From Vibrio sp. PID17_43 (GTDB lineage Bacteria > Pseudomonadota > Gammaproteobacteria > Enterobacterales > Vibrionaceae): a DNA stretch of 64,000 nt. Location of the stretch: positions 62,001 through 126,000 of the forward strand of contig NZ_LIXM01000009.1 of the NCBI RefSeq assembly GCF_002608565.1, in the 5' to 3' direction. Position numbers and translations under genes: made by a program. Below are positions 28,908 to 38,083 of the stretch, piece by piece; positions within the stretch are counted from its first letter, which is position 1, and each line of letters opens with the position of its first letter. Under the pieces are notes generated by a model. The model saw nothing but the letters and a program-made list of their open reading frames with translations, ran no database searches and had not been told where the DNA came from.

Positions 28908-29735
28908 TTAATCTTTGCGTTGTAAAATCTCATCCCAAGGTAAGTCTGCATCCCCAAGAACGATGAAGTTCGGGTTCTCCAGCGTCTCGCGTTCGTTGTA
29001 AGACAGGGGCTCAAGTTGGGTGCTTAGAATGCGTCCACCGGCTTCTTCCACAATACACTGAGTCGCGGCGGTATCCCATTCTCCCGTCGGGCCCAAGCGC
29101 AGATAGCAATCCACGGCACCTTCTGCAACCAAACATGCTTTCAGTGCTGCTGAACCGAGTGGAATTAAGTCGTAGTTCCAAGCGCTGCTCATGCGGCTGG
29201 TGATGCGGTTGATATCTTGACGGCGGCTGATGGCAATCGCGATGTTTTGCCCTGGTTGTTCATGCTTGTGCGTGTGAATTTTCACGCTCTCAGACATGTC
29301 AGGAATTTTCCATGCACCTTTGCCGCTATAGGCGTAGTAAGTAACACCTGAGACAGGGCCATAAACGACGCCCATGGTCGGTTTGTTGTTGTCGACCAAA
29401 GCGATAATGGTTGCGAAGTCACCACTACCTGCAATGAATTCTTGTGTGCCATCGAGAGGGTCGACTAGCCAGTAGCGCTGCCATTGAGCGCGTTGTTCTA
29501 AGCTGATGTCTGCATCTTCTTCAGAAAGTACCGGAATATCAGGGGTTAGCTCGCTTAGGCGTTCTGTGATCAGTTTGTGCGCAGCAATGTCGGCACTGGT
29601 GACTGGGGTTTTGTCACTTTTGGTGTAGGCTTTGAACTGCTTATTTTCGTAGATATCCAAAATCATTTGCCCAGCGCTGCGGGCGACCTCGATAACTTGC
29701 GGAAGCAGATGAGATAAATCTTTGGTCATTGGCAT
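28908..29735 (-). CDS. cysQ: 3'(2'),5'-bisphosphate nucleotidase CysQ
   Basis: CysQ removes the 3'-phosphate of adenosine 3',5'-bisphosphate, a by-product of sulfate assimilation, using Mg2+. It is an inositol-monophosphatase-fold enzyme, usually at the cytoplasmic side of the membrane. The 275 residues carry the metal-binding motifs LSEEDA (about 75-80) and WLVDPLDGTQEFI (about 90-102), and the second signature GEWDTAATQCIVEEAGG (about 220-236). AAGGATCC lies upstream of the ATG at 29735. A second Met two codons later is possible. It lies 45 nt after nudE on the same strand, so a nudE-cysQ operon is likely. Confidence 0.95.
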   Translation of the reverse strand: MPMTKDLSHLLPQVIEVARSAGQMILDIYENKQFKAYTKSDKTPVTSADIAAHKLITERLSELTPDIPVLSEEDADISLEQRAQWQRYWLVDPLDGTQEFIAGSGDFATIIALVDNNKPTMGVVYGPVSGVTYYAYSGKGAWKIPDMSESVKIHTHKHEQPGQNIAIAISRRQDINRITSRMSSAWNYDLIPLGSAALKACLVAEGAVDCYLRLGPTGEWDTAATQCIVEEAGGRILSTQLEPLSYNERETLENPNFIVLGDADLPWDEILQRKD

Positions 29736-29780
29736 AAGTATGGATCCTTTCTCACAATGATTGCTCGGTTTTTAAAACCG

Positions 29781-30350
29781 TTATTGGTTTTGGATGTGAG
29801 TGGTGTTTTGTAAGTGTTTTAGTGCCAACATTAACGCTGTGATGCTTCGTGCTTCACAAAAATCCAAGTGGGCTAATAGCTCTTCAGCTTGCGCCAGTGG
29901 CCAGCGAACGATTTCCAAGGATTCTGGCTCGTCACCTTGTTGTTTCTCTGGATAAAGAGCTTGCCCTAAAAACAGTGTCATCTTACTTGAGAAGTAGGAT
30001 GGTGCGAGGATCACCCGTTTTAGAGGGACTAAGTCTCGAGAACCAAAGCCGATTTCTTCTTTGAGCTCGCGATCGGCCGCTTGTTGTGGTGTTTCCCCTG
30101 GATCGATGAGTCCTTTAGGAAAACCTAACTCATAGCGTTCCGTTCCTGCAGCATACTCGCGTACCAGCAGCAAATCACCTTGCTCTGTGACTGGCACTAT
30201 CATCACGGCATCGCGTCCGCTTGGTTTCAAGCGCTCATAAATACGGTGTTCGCCATTGGAGAAGCGAAGGTCGAGGGCTTCCACTACAAACAGGTTTGAT
30301 TTTGCGACCGTCTGGCAAGAGAGAATCTCTGGTGGGGTCCTTTTCGACAT
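29781..30350 (-). CDS. nudE: ADP compounds hydrolase NudE
   Basis: NudE is a Nudix enzyme that hydrolyses ADP-ribose, Ap3A, NADH and related ADP compounds. The ATG at 30350 is chosen because it follows AAGGA at 10 bases and yields the family start MSKRTPPEIL. The ATG at 30371 would add seven residues. The 189-residue protein has an intact Nudix box, in which GLIDPGETPQQAADRELKEE is followed by IGF (about residues 87-109), and the flanking VREYAAGTERYELGFPK and ILAPSYFSSKMTLFL typical of NudE. It is transcribed toward cysQ. Confidence 0.95.
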   Translation of the reverse strand: MSKRTPPEILSCQTVAKSNLFVVEALDLRFSNGEHRIYERLKPSGRDAVMIVPVTEQGDLLLVREYAAGTERYELGFPKGLIDPGETPQQAADRELKEEIGFGSRDLVPLKRVILAPSYFSSKMTLFLGQALYPEKQQGDEPESLEIVRWPLAQAEELLAHLDFCEARSITALMLALKHLQNTTHIQNQ

Positions 30351-30445
30351 AGTGCTGGTTCCTTGGTGCATTGACTCAATAAGGGAAATGAGATTTCTTA
30401 ATATATGAGAAGAACGCTTGAGTTTCTAGTTTGATAAACGGGTGA

Positions 30446-30474
30446 AAACAAAAATAGGAGGCAAATGCCTCCCA
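30446..30474 (-). terminator. Terminator of nfuA
   Basis: On the minus strand GGAGGC and GCCTCC pair around ATTT, with ATTTTTGTTTTC following. It lies about 90 nt beyond the nfuA stop, and the stretch between shows nothing else. Confidence 0.8.
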
Positions 30475-30564
30475 TTTTATTCAGTTAAATCGATCTAAAT
30501 AAGTAGCAGGTCGCTTTCGCAAGTACTCGGTGCAGACGTATTCAGAAGACGATGGTTGATGCTC

Positions 30565-31149
30565 TTAATAGTAAGAGTGGTCGCCACGGTCATGTTCCGT
30601 TGCGTCGCGCACGGCCGTCAGTTCACCAGCGAATTGGTTCAATAGCTCTTTTTCGATGCCTTCTTTCAATGTTACATCAACCATTGAACAGCCATTACAA
30701 CCGCCACCGAATGCAACGATAGCAATGCCATCGTCTGTAATTTCAACGAGGTTTACGTGGCCACCGTGACCAGCCAGTTGTGGGTTCACCTGAGTTTGAA
30801 GTGCGTACTCAACACGTTCTACTAATGGTGCATCGTCAGCCACTTTACGCATTTTCGCGTTAGGTGCTTTTAGGGTCAGTTGTGAACCCATTTTGTCATT
30901 GACGAAGTCGATTTCCGCGTCTTCAAGGAAAGGCAAGCTTAGCTCATCTACGAATGCTGAAAAGCCGCTGTAAGCGATCTCAGTATCGGTTGCTTCAACC
31001 GCTTCCGGTGGGCAGTAAGATACGCCACACTCAGCGTTTTGTGTTCCTGGGTTTACGACAAATACACGAATGTTAGTCCCTTCAGGCTGTTGGCCTAAGA
31101 GGTTGGCGAAGTGTGTTTGCGCAGATTCTGTAATAGTAATATTTGACAC
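30565..31149 (-). CDS. nfuA: Fe-S biogenesis protein NfuA
   Basis: NfuA is a carrier that accepts a 4Fe-4S cluster and passes it to apo-enzymes, important under oxidative stress or iron limitation. The 194 residues consist of a degenerate A-type domain (about 1-95, with [11 protein letters not shown] lacking the full A-type cysteine set) and a C-terminal NifU domain with the cluster-binding motif GGCNGCS, Cys151 and Cys154. The length equals E. coli NfuA. The gene follows comF on the same strand, the same bioH-comF-nfuA neighbourhood as in enteric bacteria. Confidence 0.97.
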   Translation of the reverse strand: MSNITITESAQTHFANLLGQQPEGTNIRVFVVNPGTQNAECGVSYCPPEAVEATDTEIAYSGFSAFVDELSLPFLEDAEIDFVNDKMGSQLTLKAPNAKMRKVADDAPLVERVEYALQTQVNPQLAGHGGHVNLVEITDDGIAIVAFGGGCNGCSMVDVTLKEGIEKELLNQFAGELTAVRDATEHDRGDHSYY

Positions 31150-31246
31150 GACGAATACCTGAGTGAATTTGTAGGTTATTGATGCTATTTTACTCCTGTT
31201 TATGTCTCGGTCTAGTCTTTTTGATGCTAAGGCATGGCGAAGTCAT

Positions 31247-31972
31247 CTAAGTTGAACCGGGAGCAGGAGTTCTGCATATGCAGTAAATATCAATGCTTTC
31301 TACGCCAACTTCAAGTAGTAAATGACATAATTGTCGAACGGTACTGCCTGTTGTCACCACATCATCAACAATGGCGACATGAGAGTAATCTATTTGGGTT
31401 CGCAACGAAAACGCCCCTTTTAGGTTCTGCTCACGGGTGATTTTTTTGTTGCCACGCTGAGTTTTTGTCGGCTTTGCGCGTTGAAAAATCTCGCCATCAA
31501 ATGACACATTCAGGTGATGAGCGAGGTGCGTGGCTAAGACGTGGCTTTGATTAAAACCTCGTCGTAAGTACCTTTGCCAGTGTAGTGGCACGCTTGTCAC
31601 GACAGGGGCCGGTTGTACTATTCGTTCTGCCAGCAGTTGGGTTAACGCACTCACATGCCAAGACTCACCATGGTCTTTAAAGCGCCTCACTTCATTTGCA
31701 AGAGGAAAGTCATAATCGCCAAGTGTGAACAGCCGTTGCCAAGGCGGAGGCTCTTTGAGACATCCCCCGCACTCAGTTCCCAAGGGTAGCTCCTCTTCAT
31801 TGAGTACGAGGCCACAGCGATGGCAGCGCTTGATAGGGGCTAATAATTCAAAACAGCTGCCACACCAACGGATGCTATTCGTTTGGTGAGTGACATCGAG
31901 AGGAAATCGGCATAAGCCACATTGGCTGCCGAGTACGCGATGCATGATGTTTTGCCATTGATGAGATAACAT
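31247..31972 (-). CDS. comF: ComF family protein (phosphoribosyltransferase-like)
   Basis: This 241-residue protein has an N-terminal zinc-ribbon-like region with paired cysteines (CGLC, CGSC, CHRCG, CGGC between residues 18 and 70) and a C-terminal phosphoribosyltransferase fold with the PRPP-binding loop VAIVDDVVTTGSTV (about 202-215). Gram-positive ComF takes part in DNA uptake. In Vibrio, which can become competent on chitin, and in Haemophilus a role in transformation is plausible, but that is family knowledge, not something visible here. The E. coli orthologue is also called GntX. It is divergent from bioH. Confidence 0.88.
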   Translation of the reverse strand: MLSHQWQNIMHRVLGSQCGLCRFPLDVTHQTNSIRWCGSCFELLAPIKRCHRCGLVLNEEELPLGTECGGCLKEPPPWQRLFTLGDYDFPLANEVRRFKDHGESWHVSALTQLLAERIVQPAPVVTSVPLHWQRYLRRGFNQSHVLATHLAHHLNVSFDGEIFQRAKPTKTQRGNKKITREQNLKGAFSLRTQIDYSHVAIVDDVVTTGSTVRQLCHLLLEVGVESIDIYCICRTPAPGST

Positions 31973-32056
31973 ACATTTTATTCAAGGTTGGAGTCTAGTT
32001 AGGCTAACGCTTGTTTAAAGTGCTAAGGAATAAAAATAGTGGGGGAGAACGAGAGC

Positions 32057-32824
32057 ATGAACACGAATTTACACTGGCAGTCGTTTGGTCAAGGGCCCGA
32101 CTTGGTGTTGCTTCATGGCTGGGGTATGAATGGTGCTGTGTGGCAGCAAACCGTAGAATCACTTCAGCCTTACTTTCGTTTGCATGTCGTTGATCTACCT
32201 GGCTATGGACACAGTGCCGAACATCACGCACAGGATTTAGCACAGATCGCAGAGATGGTCTTGCAAGGCGCGCCATCAAAAGCAGTTTGGCTAGGTTGGT
32301 CTCTGGGAGGCTTAGTTGCGACACATATTGCGCTCAATACACCGGAGCGAGTCAGTAAGTTAATTACCGTAGCCAGCTCACCTAAGTTTGCGGCTGAGCG
32401 TCCTTGGCGAGGGATTCAACCTAATGTACTCAGTGCTTTTACCGAACAGTTAATGGAAGACTTTTCTCTTACTGTTGAGCGCTTTATGGCATTGCAAGCC
32501 ATGGGCAGTCCATCTGCGCGTCAAGATGTGAAGCAACTTAAACAAGCGGTATTATCGCGTCCCCAACCGAACCCCGACTCGTTGTTAGTGGGCTTGAATA
32601 TTCTTGCTGACGTTGATCTGAGAGATGCTTTAACGGCTCTGACGATGCCAATGCTGCGCCTTTATGGTCGACTGGATGGTTTAGTGCCGATAAAAGTGGC
32701 TACGGATTTGAACGAGCAGTTGCCTAACACACAACAGTTTGTATTTAATCAATCTTCTCATGCGCCATTTATGACTGAACATGACGCGTTTTGCTCACAA
32801 GTTCGAGATTTTGCTCACAGATAA
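32057..32824 (+). CDS. bioH: Pimeloyl-[acyl-carrier protein] methyl ester esterase BioH
   Basis: BioH removes the methyl group from pimeloyl-ACP methyl ester, ending the disguised fatty-acid phase of biotin synthesis. The ATG at 32057 is chosen because GGGGGAG lies about 10 bases upstream. A GTG at 32039 would add six residues. The 255-residue alpha/beta hydrolase shows the oxyanion segment LLHGWGMNGAVW, the nucleophile Ser82 in LGWSLGGLVA, the Asp in LYGRLDGLVP and the His in SSHAPFMTEH. Sequence resemblance to E. coli BioH is high throughout. Confidence 0.96.
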   Translation: MNTNLHWQSFGQGPDLVLLHGWGMNGAVWQQTVESLQPYFRLHVVDLPGYGHSAEHHAQDLAQIAEMVLQGAPSKAVWLGWSLGGLVATHIALNTPERVSKLITVASSPKFAAERPWRGIQPNVLSAFTEQLMEDFSLTVERFMALQAMGSPSARQDVKQLKQAVLSRPQPNPDSLLVGLNILADVDLRDALTALTMPMLRLYGRLDGLVPIKVATDLNEQLPNTQQFVFNQSSHAPFMTEHDAFCSQVRDFAHR

Positions 32825-32842
32825 AGAAGCACCGAAAAACAC

Positions 32843-32869
32843 TAAAGCTGTTCAAAAAGTGGTCGATAT
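32843..32869 (+). promoter_or_regulatory. Candidate sigma-28 (FliA) promoter
   Basis: TAAAGCTG, an 11-base spacer, then GTCGATAT closely fits the flagellar sigma-28 consensus TAAAGTTT-N11-GCCGATAA, with TAAAG and CGATA intact. The predicted start near 32877 leaves a leader of about 64 nt before the hypothetical gene at 32941. No good sigma-70 promoter competes in this short gap. It is a pattern match only. Confidence 0.5.
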
Positions 32870-32940
32870 AAATATTGACCTCGTTTTATGTGAATAAACC
32901 GGTCATATTGATGAGTGGGCGGCTCTGAGGAGGGTTCGCA

Positions 32941-33405
32941 ATGATTGTGTCACCGGCGAACGTAAGTGTGCCGTTGATCGCCCCATCTGTGAATGTGCAA
33001 ACGGAACAAGCGGCTCGGGATAATAAAATCCGAGAACCTGTGACACCGACAGTCGCATTAGCGAAAGCCAATGCAGAGCGCAAAGTAAAAAGTGATGAGA
33101 AAAGGCGACGCCAGTCGGCTTGGGATCCTTCAGAACATCCAGGTTATGAAGTGGAGCCAGAAGTGGATAGCCGTTATCACAACGAATCTGAGGATGCGCT
33201 TGAGCGTCTTTTCGGTTTGCTAGCGCTCAAGTCCTACAGTGAAGAGCAGGGGAAGGGTTACACGATACGCTTTCGGTTACCTAAGCGCATTTTGGATGCA
33301 GCGATCAAAGAGGGATTGATGGAAAAGCGCAGGAAGGTGATTAAGTTTCATTATGGTCACTCAGTTGCGCCCCATACACCGTCAGAAGTGATTGCAGTAC
33401 TATGA
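32941..33405 (+). CDS. Conserved hypothetical protein, possibly FliA-controlled
   Basis: I do not recognise a function for this 154-residue protein. GGAGGG stands seven bases before the ATG, so it is likely to be translated. There is no signal peptide or membrane segment. Residues 1-35 are a non-polar, Val/Pro-rich segment. VQTEQAARDNKIREPV (about 19-34) resembles N-terminal segments of SprA-related proteins, which is a weak hint. A highly charged linker (KSDEKRRRQSAWD, about 50-62) follows, then a more ordered part from about 70 with ALERLFGLLALKSYSEEQGK and RFRLPKRILDAAIKEGLMEK. A sigma-28-like promoter upstream suggests a link with flagellar genes. The gene is bounded by a strong terminator shared with tex. 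Confidence 0.75.
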   Translation: MIVSPANVSVPLIAPSVNVQTEQAARDNKIREPVTPTVALAKANAERKVKSDEKRRRQSAWDPSEHPGYEVEPEVDSRYHNESEDALERLFGLLALKSYSEEQGKGYTIRFRLPKRILDAAIKEGLMEKRRKVIKFHYGHSVAPHTPSEVIAVL

Positions 33406-33410
33406 CGACT

Positions 33411-33458
33411 CAAACAAAAACGCACCAGTCAGAGCTTCTGACTGGTGCGTTTTTTAGC
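33411..33458. terminator. Bidirectional terminator between hypothetical gene and tex
   Basis: AACGCACCAGTCAGA and TCTGACTGGTGCGTT form a 15-pair stem around GCT. The stem has an A-run on its left and TTTTTT on its right, so it can end transcription in both directions between the two convergent genes. Confidence 0.95.
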
Positions 33459-33478
33459 AATAGCGCGGTTGAATGCGA

Positions 33479-35794
33479 TTACTTCTTCGCTTTAGCAAAT
33501 GCGGCGGCAAAAGCGCCACCCATCGCATTGTTTTGTGAGGCATCATCACGGCGAGGCTGGCGACGTTGTTGGTCATTGCGGCTTGGCGCGGAGGCGCGCT
33601 GGCTGCGATTGTCTTGGCCTGGTTCGTCGTTCAAACGCATCGATAGACCAATACGCTTACGCTGTACGTCGACTTCCATCACCTTGACTTTTACGATGTC
33701 GCCCGCTTTCACCACTTCTCGTGGATCAGACACAAAGCGGTCGGTTAGGGCAGAGATATGCACCAGGCCATCTTGGTGAACACCGATGTCGACAAACGCA
33801 CCAAAGTTCGCGACGTTAGAGACCACGCCCTCTAGAATCATACCAGGCTCTAGATCGGACACGGAATTGACGCCGTCGGTGAATGTGGCAGTTTTGAACT
33901 CTGGACGCGGGTCACGACCTGGCTTATCCAGCTCTTTGATAATGTCGGTGACGGTTGGGATACCAAAACTGTCATTGGTGTAATCCACGGCGTGCAGACC
34001 TTTTAGGAAGCTCGAATCGCCAATCAGTGCTTTGATGTCTTTGTTGTTTTTCTCAGAAATCGCTTTGACCACTGGGTACGCTTCAGGGTGAACCGCAGAG
34101 GCATCAAGTGGGTTCTTGCCATCCATAATACGTAAGAAACCTGCACACTGTTCGAACGCTTTTGGCCCTAAGCGCGGCACCTTTTTCAAGGTGGTGCGTG
34201 CGTCAAAGCGGCCATTTTCATCACGGTAATCGACAATATTTTGTGCGATGGTGGTGGATAGACCTGCCACCCGCGTTAATAGTGCCGCAGAGGCGGTGTT
34301 CACATCCACACCCACTGCGTTTACACAGTCTTCGACAATGGCATCTAGACGTTTCGCGAGCATCGATTGGCTGACATCGTGTTGGTATTGGCCTACACCG
34401 ATCGATTTCGGATCGATTTTCACCAGCTCTGCAAGTGGATCTTGCAGGCGGCGTGCAATCGAAACCGCACCGCGCAGCGATACGTCCATATTCGGGAATT
34501 CCTTCGCCGCGAGTTCAGAGGCAGAGTAAACCGATGCACCGGCTTCGCTAACCATGATCTTCTGTACTTTGAGGTTGCCGCGTTTGATGAGATCTGCGAC
34601 AAAACTGTCCGTCTCACGCGAAGCGGTGCCGTTACCAATCGCAATCAAATCCACATTGTACTTGCGCACTAACTGATCAACGATTTGCGCTGATTTGTCG
34701 TATTGTTTTTGCGGTGGGTGAGGGTAGATGGTTTCTGTGGTCAGAACCTTACCGGTTGAATCGACAACGGCGATTTTTGAGCCTGTACGCAGCCCCGGAT
34801 CCAGACCCAGAGTGGCGCGAGGACCAGCCGGCGCAGCCATCAACAAATCTTTGAGGTTGGTCGCGAACACTTCAATAGCTTCGAGTTCTGCGCGCTCTTT
34901 CATTGCGCCCATCAGCTCGGTTTCCATGTGCATCGACACTTTGATGCGCCATGCCCAACTGATCACTTGCTTGCGCCATGTATCCGCTGGTGCGCTGCTC
35001 AGTGTTACGCCATAGTGATCCGCGATAATCGTTTCACAATAAGACTGACGAGCGCCTTCTTCCTGCTCAGGGTCGGCATTCATCGCTAGCGTTAGGAAGC
35101 CTTCGTTACGACCACGTAGCATCGCTAGAGCACGGTGTGATGGCACTTTGCTTAGTGCTTCGTTGTGGTTGAAGTAGTCTTTAAACTTCTCACCTTCTTG
35201 CTCTTTGCCTTCCACAACTCGCGCCACTATATCGGCATGACGGTTTAGGTGACCGCGGATTTTTTCCAGTAAGTTTGCGTCCTCAGCAATGCGTTCCATG
35301 ATGATGGCACGTGCACCATCAAGGGCGGCTTTGGTATCGGCAATGCCCTTATCTGCATCTAGGTATTTGGCGGCTTCGCTTTCTGGCTCGGTCTGTGGGT
35401 GATCCCAAAGCTGATCCGCTAATGGTTCAAGCCCGGCTTCAATGGCTATCTGGCCTTTAGTACGGCGCTTCGGTTTGTATGGGAGATACAGGTCTTCTAG
35501 GCGAGTTTTGCTGTCTGCCTGAGTAATCGCTTGCTCAAGCTCGGGCGTTAGTTTGCCTTGCTCTTGAATCGATTTCAGAATGGTCTGGCGGCGATCGTTT
35601 AATTCACGAAGGTAAGACAGACGGCTGTCCAGATTACGCAGTTGGGTGTCATCAAGACCGCCCGTTACCTCTTTACGGTAACGGGCAATAAAAGGGACGG
35701 TATTGCCGTCATCAATTAAGGTGACAGCAGCAGTGACTTGCTCTGGGCGAACATTCAGCTCTTGAGCGATCATGCGACAGATAGCTTGGCTCAT
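33479..35794 (-). CDS. tex: Transcription accessory protein Tex (S1 RNA-binding)
   Basis: Tex is a conserved cytoplasmic nucleic-acid-binding protein linked to transcription and, in several pathogens, toxin or stress-gene expression. The 771 residues show the Tex order: an N-terminal helical region ([20 protein letters not shown] near 25), the YqgF-like RNase H fold (about 325-450, [20 protein letters not shown]), helix-hairpin-helix motifs (about 490-560, [18 protein letters not shown]) and a C-terminal S1 domain (about 650-725, [20 protein letters not shown]). The last 45 residues are Arg/Gln/Asn-rich and low complexity. It is convergent with the hypothetical gene at 32941. Confidence 0.95.
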   Translation of the reverse strand: MSQAICRMIAQELNVRPEQVTAAVTLIDDGNTVPFIARYRKEVTGGLDDTQLRNLDSRLSYLRELNDRRQTILKSIQEQGKLTPELEQAITQADSKTRLEDLYLPYKPKRRTKGQIAIEAGLEPLADQLWDHPQTEPESEAAKYLDADKGIADTKAALDGARAIIMERIAEDANLLEKIRGHLNRHADIVARVVEGKEQEGEKFKDYFNHNEALSKVPSHRALAMLRGRNEGFLTLAMNADPEQEEGARQSYCETIIADHYGVTLSSAPADTWRKQVISWAWRIKVSMHMETELMGAMKERAELEAIEVFATNLKDLLMAAPAGPRATLGLDPGLRTGSKIAVVDSTGKVLTTETIYPHPPQKQYDKSAQIVDQLVRKYNVDLIAIGNGTASRETDSFVADLIKRGNLKVQKIMVSEAGASVYSASELAAKEFPNMDVSLRGAVSIARRLQDPLAELVKIDPKSIGVGQYQHDVSQSMLAKRLDAIVEDCVNAVGVDVNTASAALLTRVAGLSTTIAQNIVDYRDENGRFDARTTLKKVPRLGPKAFEQCAGFLRIMDGKNPLDASAVHPEAYPVVKAISEKNNKDIKALIGDSSFLKGLHAVDYTNDSFGIPTVTDIIKELDKPGRDPRPEFKTATFTDGVNSVSDLEPGMILEGVVSNVANFGAFVDIGVHQDGLVHISALTDRFVSDPREVVKAGDIVKVKVMEVDVQRKRIGLSMRLNDEPGQDNRSQRASAPSRNDQQRRQPRRDDASQNNAMGGAFAAAFAKAKK

Positions 35795-36115
35795 CCGTGT
35801 ATTCTCTTTAATTCTCTATAAACCAAGCATCTCGAGGTGACTTGGGTATAGTGGGTTTGTATTGTTAGGTTTAAACATTGGGGTTATTGCGGGAATTTGC
35901 AATGTTTTATCCCCAATGAGCTTCGAAATACGAGGTGCTGCGCTTTATCAGCGACTTTTGTGCAACAATGATTCAACGTAACTCTAAACCGAGCAAAAAT
36001 TTACCTAGCGCTGATGGACATTGGTCAGATTTATGTCAAAACTGTAATTAAATTGAGAACTTATACGCCTGGTTGTCAACTAACCCTTGTAATTTTGCCC
36101 ATACGGAAAACACTG
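35795..36115. other. Intergenic region tex / retropepsin-like gene
   Basis: This divergent region must hold both promoters. A short palindromic element lies at 35821-35850 next to tex. I found no clear operator, and no -10/-35 pair stands out. Confidence 0.4.
35821..35850. repeat. Short palindromic element
   Basis: CCAAG and CTTGG flank a core containing CTCGAG. Read on the minus strand it begins ATACCCAAGTCACCTCGAG, similar to the minus-strand reading of 10508-10540 (ATACCCAAGCAAATTCAA). Elements of this look recur in Vibrio intergenic DNA as I recall. Genome-wide copy number cannot be counted here. Confidence 0.45.
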
Positions 36116-38026
36116 ATGAAGAAAATCCCTTTGGCTTTAGCGCTTTCGGCAGCCTTGCTGGGGGCACCATTCGCGTGGTCACAATCGCTTTCTGCGACCA
36201 CGCAAAACCCAATTTATCAACTGGATGACAAACCTGTTCTGGGGCGAGTAGAAAGCGTCTATTACAGTGATATCCCTGAGTTAAGTGGCGTTCCTTTTAT
36301 CGGTAAGATCGATACTGGTGCGGATACCACATCGATGCATGCTGAAAATATTCATTTATACAGCAATCATCCTCAGTTCAATAAACTGAAAGATAACGAG
36401 TTAATGTGGGCAGTACTCGGCGATCTCATTGGCACAGATGGAACGTGGGATGCGGAGAAATTTGCTCGTGCAGATTGGGATAAAGAGGATTTTGATGCTT
36501 ATCAAGTGCATGTCACATTTACCATGCAGCACCCATTTACGGGTGAGCAGATCAAGGTGGATGATGAGCTCGAGAGGCTGAGCATTATCCGCAATCGTAC
36601 TAGTGAAACGCCGATTTTACGACCAACCATCAGTTTGCCGATGACCATTGCGGGTAAAACGGTCGATACCGAGGTGAATTTAACCAAGCGTAGTCAGTTT
36701 TCTGCCCCTATTTTAATTGGTAAAACGTACCTTGATAATAACGCTTGGGTGTTTGCAGGCTACGACTATCTGCAAGAGCAACCCAATGCGCAGATGATTG
36801 GCAAAAAAGAGACCGTCGACGTTGAAGGGGTTCCGTACAAAGTCAGCGTTTCGACCACCAGTCGTTACACCAACGTACATGCGCTGGATATTCACGTTGA
36901 TAAAAATAAAAAACAGGTCTCCTTTACCTTAGAAGGTGAAAACGGTAAGCGTCACTCTATGACATTGCCTCTGGTGCGTATGCTGAAAACCAGTAAGACT
37001 GAGCGTCCGTTGGTCTACTTACCGGTTAAAGTGGGTGAAAACGAAACGCAACAATGGCTGGTTTACTTGCGAGATCGCAGTAAGCTCAGCTCACAAATTC
37101 GCCTTGGCAAAGATGTCGCTAGCCAACATTTTGTGATTGATACAGATAAAGAAAACTTGTTAGGTGGTGTTGAGAAATCCTATAAGAGCGCACTGAAGTC
37201 CAAGCCTCTGGTGATTTCCCCACAAGAGTCGATCAATATTGATGGCTATCTACTGCCTGCTTATCCCACCTTTGCGGTAAAAACACCACTATTGCGCGTC
37301 AATGGATTTGAGCTGAGTGAAAAAGGCAAAGAAGAAGTGGTGACCTTCTACCTACCGACAAGTAAAGGAAAAGAAGAGAAAATCACCAAACCTGTACTGA
37401 AAAAGTTAAAAGTGGGTGAGGCGGTTCGTCCGGTCGTCGAGGGGGACTTTATGCTTGAAGGCAAAGAGAAACCCATCGAATTCGCGATTGATGTGCTGGA
37501 GAAAGAGAATCAAACGCAGCCATTTTTTGTCTTTGGCCACAACATGGCCAAGGGGGGCGTTTTCTTAAATACCCGCACAGACCATTTACTGGATGCGAGA
37601 CCACTGTTTAAAGCGGGTCATATTGAAGTGGCGGAAGTCGAAGGCATGTCGTTCCCTGTCAAACTGGATACGGGCGCAGATGTGAGCTCGATTAACGCGA
37701 AGGACATCAAACAATTTAAGAAAGATGGCGTTGATATGGTGAGCTTTACCTACGAGAACGATCTGGGAATGACGAAATCGTTCACCAAAGAAGTGGTGGG
37801 GGTCATGCGCATTACCGCTAAGAAAGGCGAAAAAGCAAATGTGCGGCCGGTTGTAGAAATGCATGTCAAACTTGGTGACTTAGAGAAGAAAGTTCGAGTG
37901 AATTTACAAGATCGTAGCCGCTTCCATTACAGCATGATTTTGGGCAAGAACTTCTTAAAAAATGGCGCGTTGGTGGCCAGTGATACGAACTATATCTTGA
38001 CGGATAAACCGGATTACGAAGAGTGA
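36116..38026 (+). CDS. Secreted multi-module retropepsin-like (RimB/RloA2-type) protein
   Basis: This 636-residue protein belongs to the family once called ATP-dependent zinc protease (PF05618), now regarded as retropepsin-like aspartic peptidases. The ATG at 36116 is chosen because it yields a clean signal peptide (MKKIPLALALSAALLGAPFA-WSQ). The frame from 36014 would bury it. Four tandem modules can be seen. Modules 1 and 4 keep the catalytic DTGAD: IGKIDTGADTTSMHA (Asp66) and VKLDTGADVSSINA (Asp518). Modules 2 (near residue 246, STTSRYTNVHA) and 3 (near 380) keep the fold signatures (VEGVPYKV..., LGKDV, VFGHNM) but lack DTGAD. It stands alone, periplasmic by prediction, and the substrate is unknown. 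Confidence 0.82.
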   Translation: MKKIPLALALSAALLGAPFAWSQSLSATTQNPIYQLDDKPVLGRVESVYYSDIPELSGVPFIGKIDTGADTTSMHAENIHLYSNHPQFNKLKDNELMWAVLGDLIGTDGTWDAEKFARADWDKEDFDAYQVHVTFTMQHPFTGEQIKVDDELERLSIIRNRTSETPILRPTISLPMTIAGKTVDTEVNLTKRSQFSAPILIGKTYLDNNAWVFAGYDYLQEQPNAQMIGKKETVDVEGVPYKVSVSTTSRYTNVHALDIHVDKNKKQVSFTLEGENGKRHSMTLPLVRMLKTSKTERPLVYLPVKVGENETQQWLVYLRDRSKLSSQIRLGKDVASQHFVIDTDKENLLGGVEKSYKSALKSKPLVISPQESINIDGYLLPAYPTFAVKTPLLRVNGFELSEKGKEEVVTFYLPTSKGKEEKITKPVLKKLKVGEAVRPVVEGDFMLEGKEKPIEFAIDVLEKENQTQPFFVFGHNMAKGGVFLNTRTDHLLDARPLFKAGHIEVAEVEGMSFPVKLDTGADVSSINAKDIKQFKKDGVDMVSFTYENDLGMTKSFTKEVVGVMRITAKKGEKANVRPVVEMHVKLGDLEKKVRVNLQDRSRFHYSMILGKNFLKNGALVASDTNYILTDKPDYEE

Positions 38027-38041
38027 TCTGTATGAGAAATA

Positions 38042-38083
38042 AACAATGCCGCCCTTTTGAACAAAAAGGGCGGCATTGTTTTA
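38042..38083. terminator. Bidirectional terminator, retropepsin-like gene / greB
   Basis: AATGCCGCCCTTTT and AAAAAGGGCGGCATT pair over about 14 bases around GAAC, with A-rich and T-rich flanks. It sits between two convergent genes. Confidence 0.93.

Noticed and set aside
33402..33779. Plus-strand open frame of 125 codons overlapping the start of the tex terminator
   Set aside because: It runs through a 15-pair terminator stem and then antisense to tex. Composition is that of a shadow frame.
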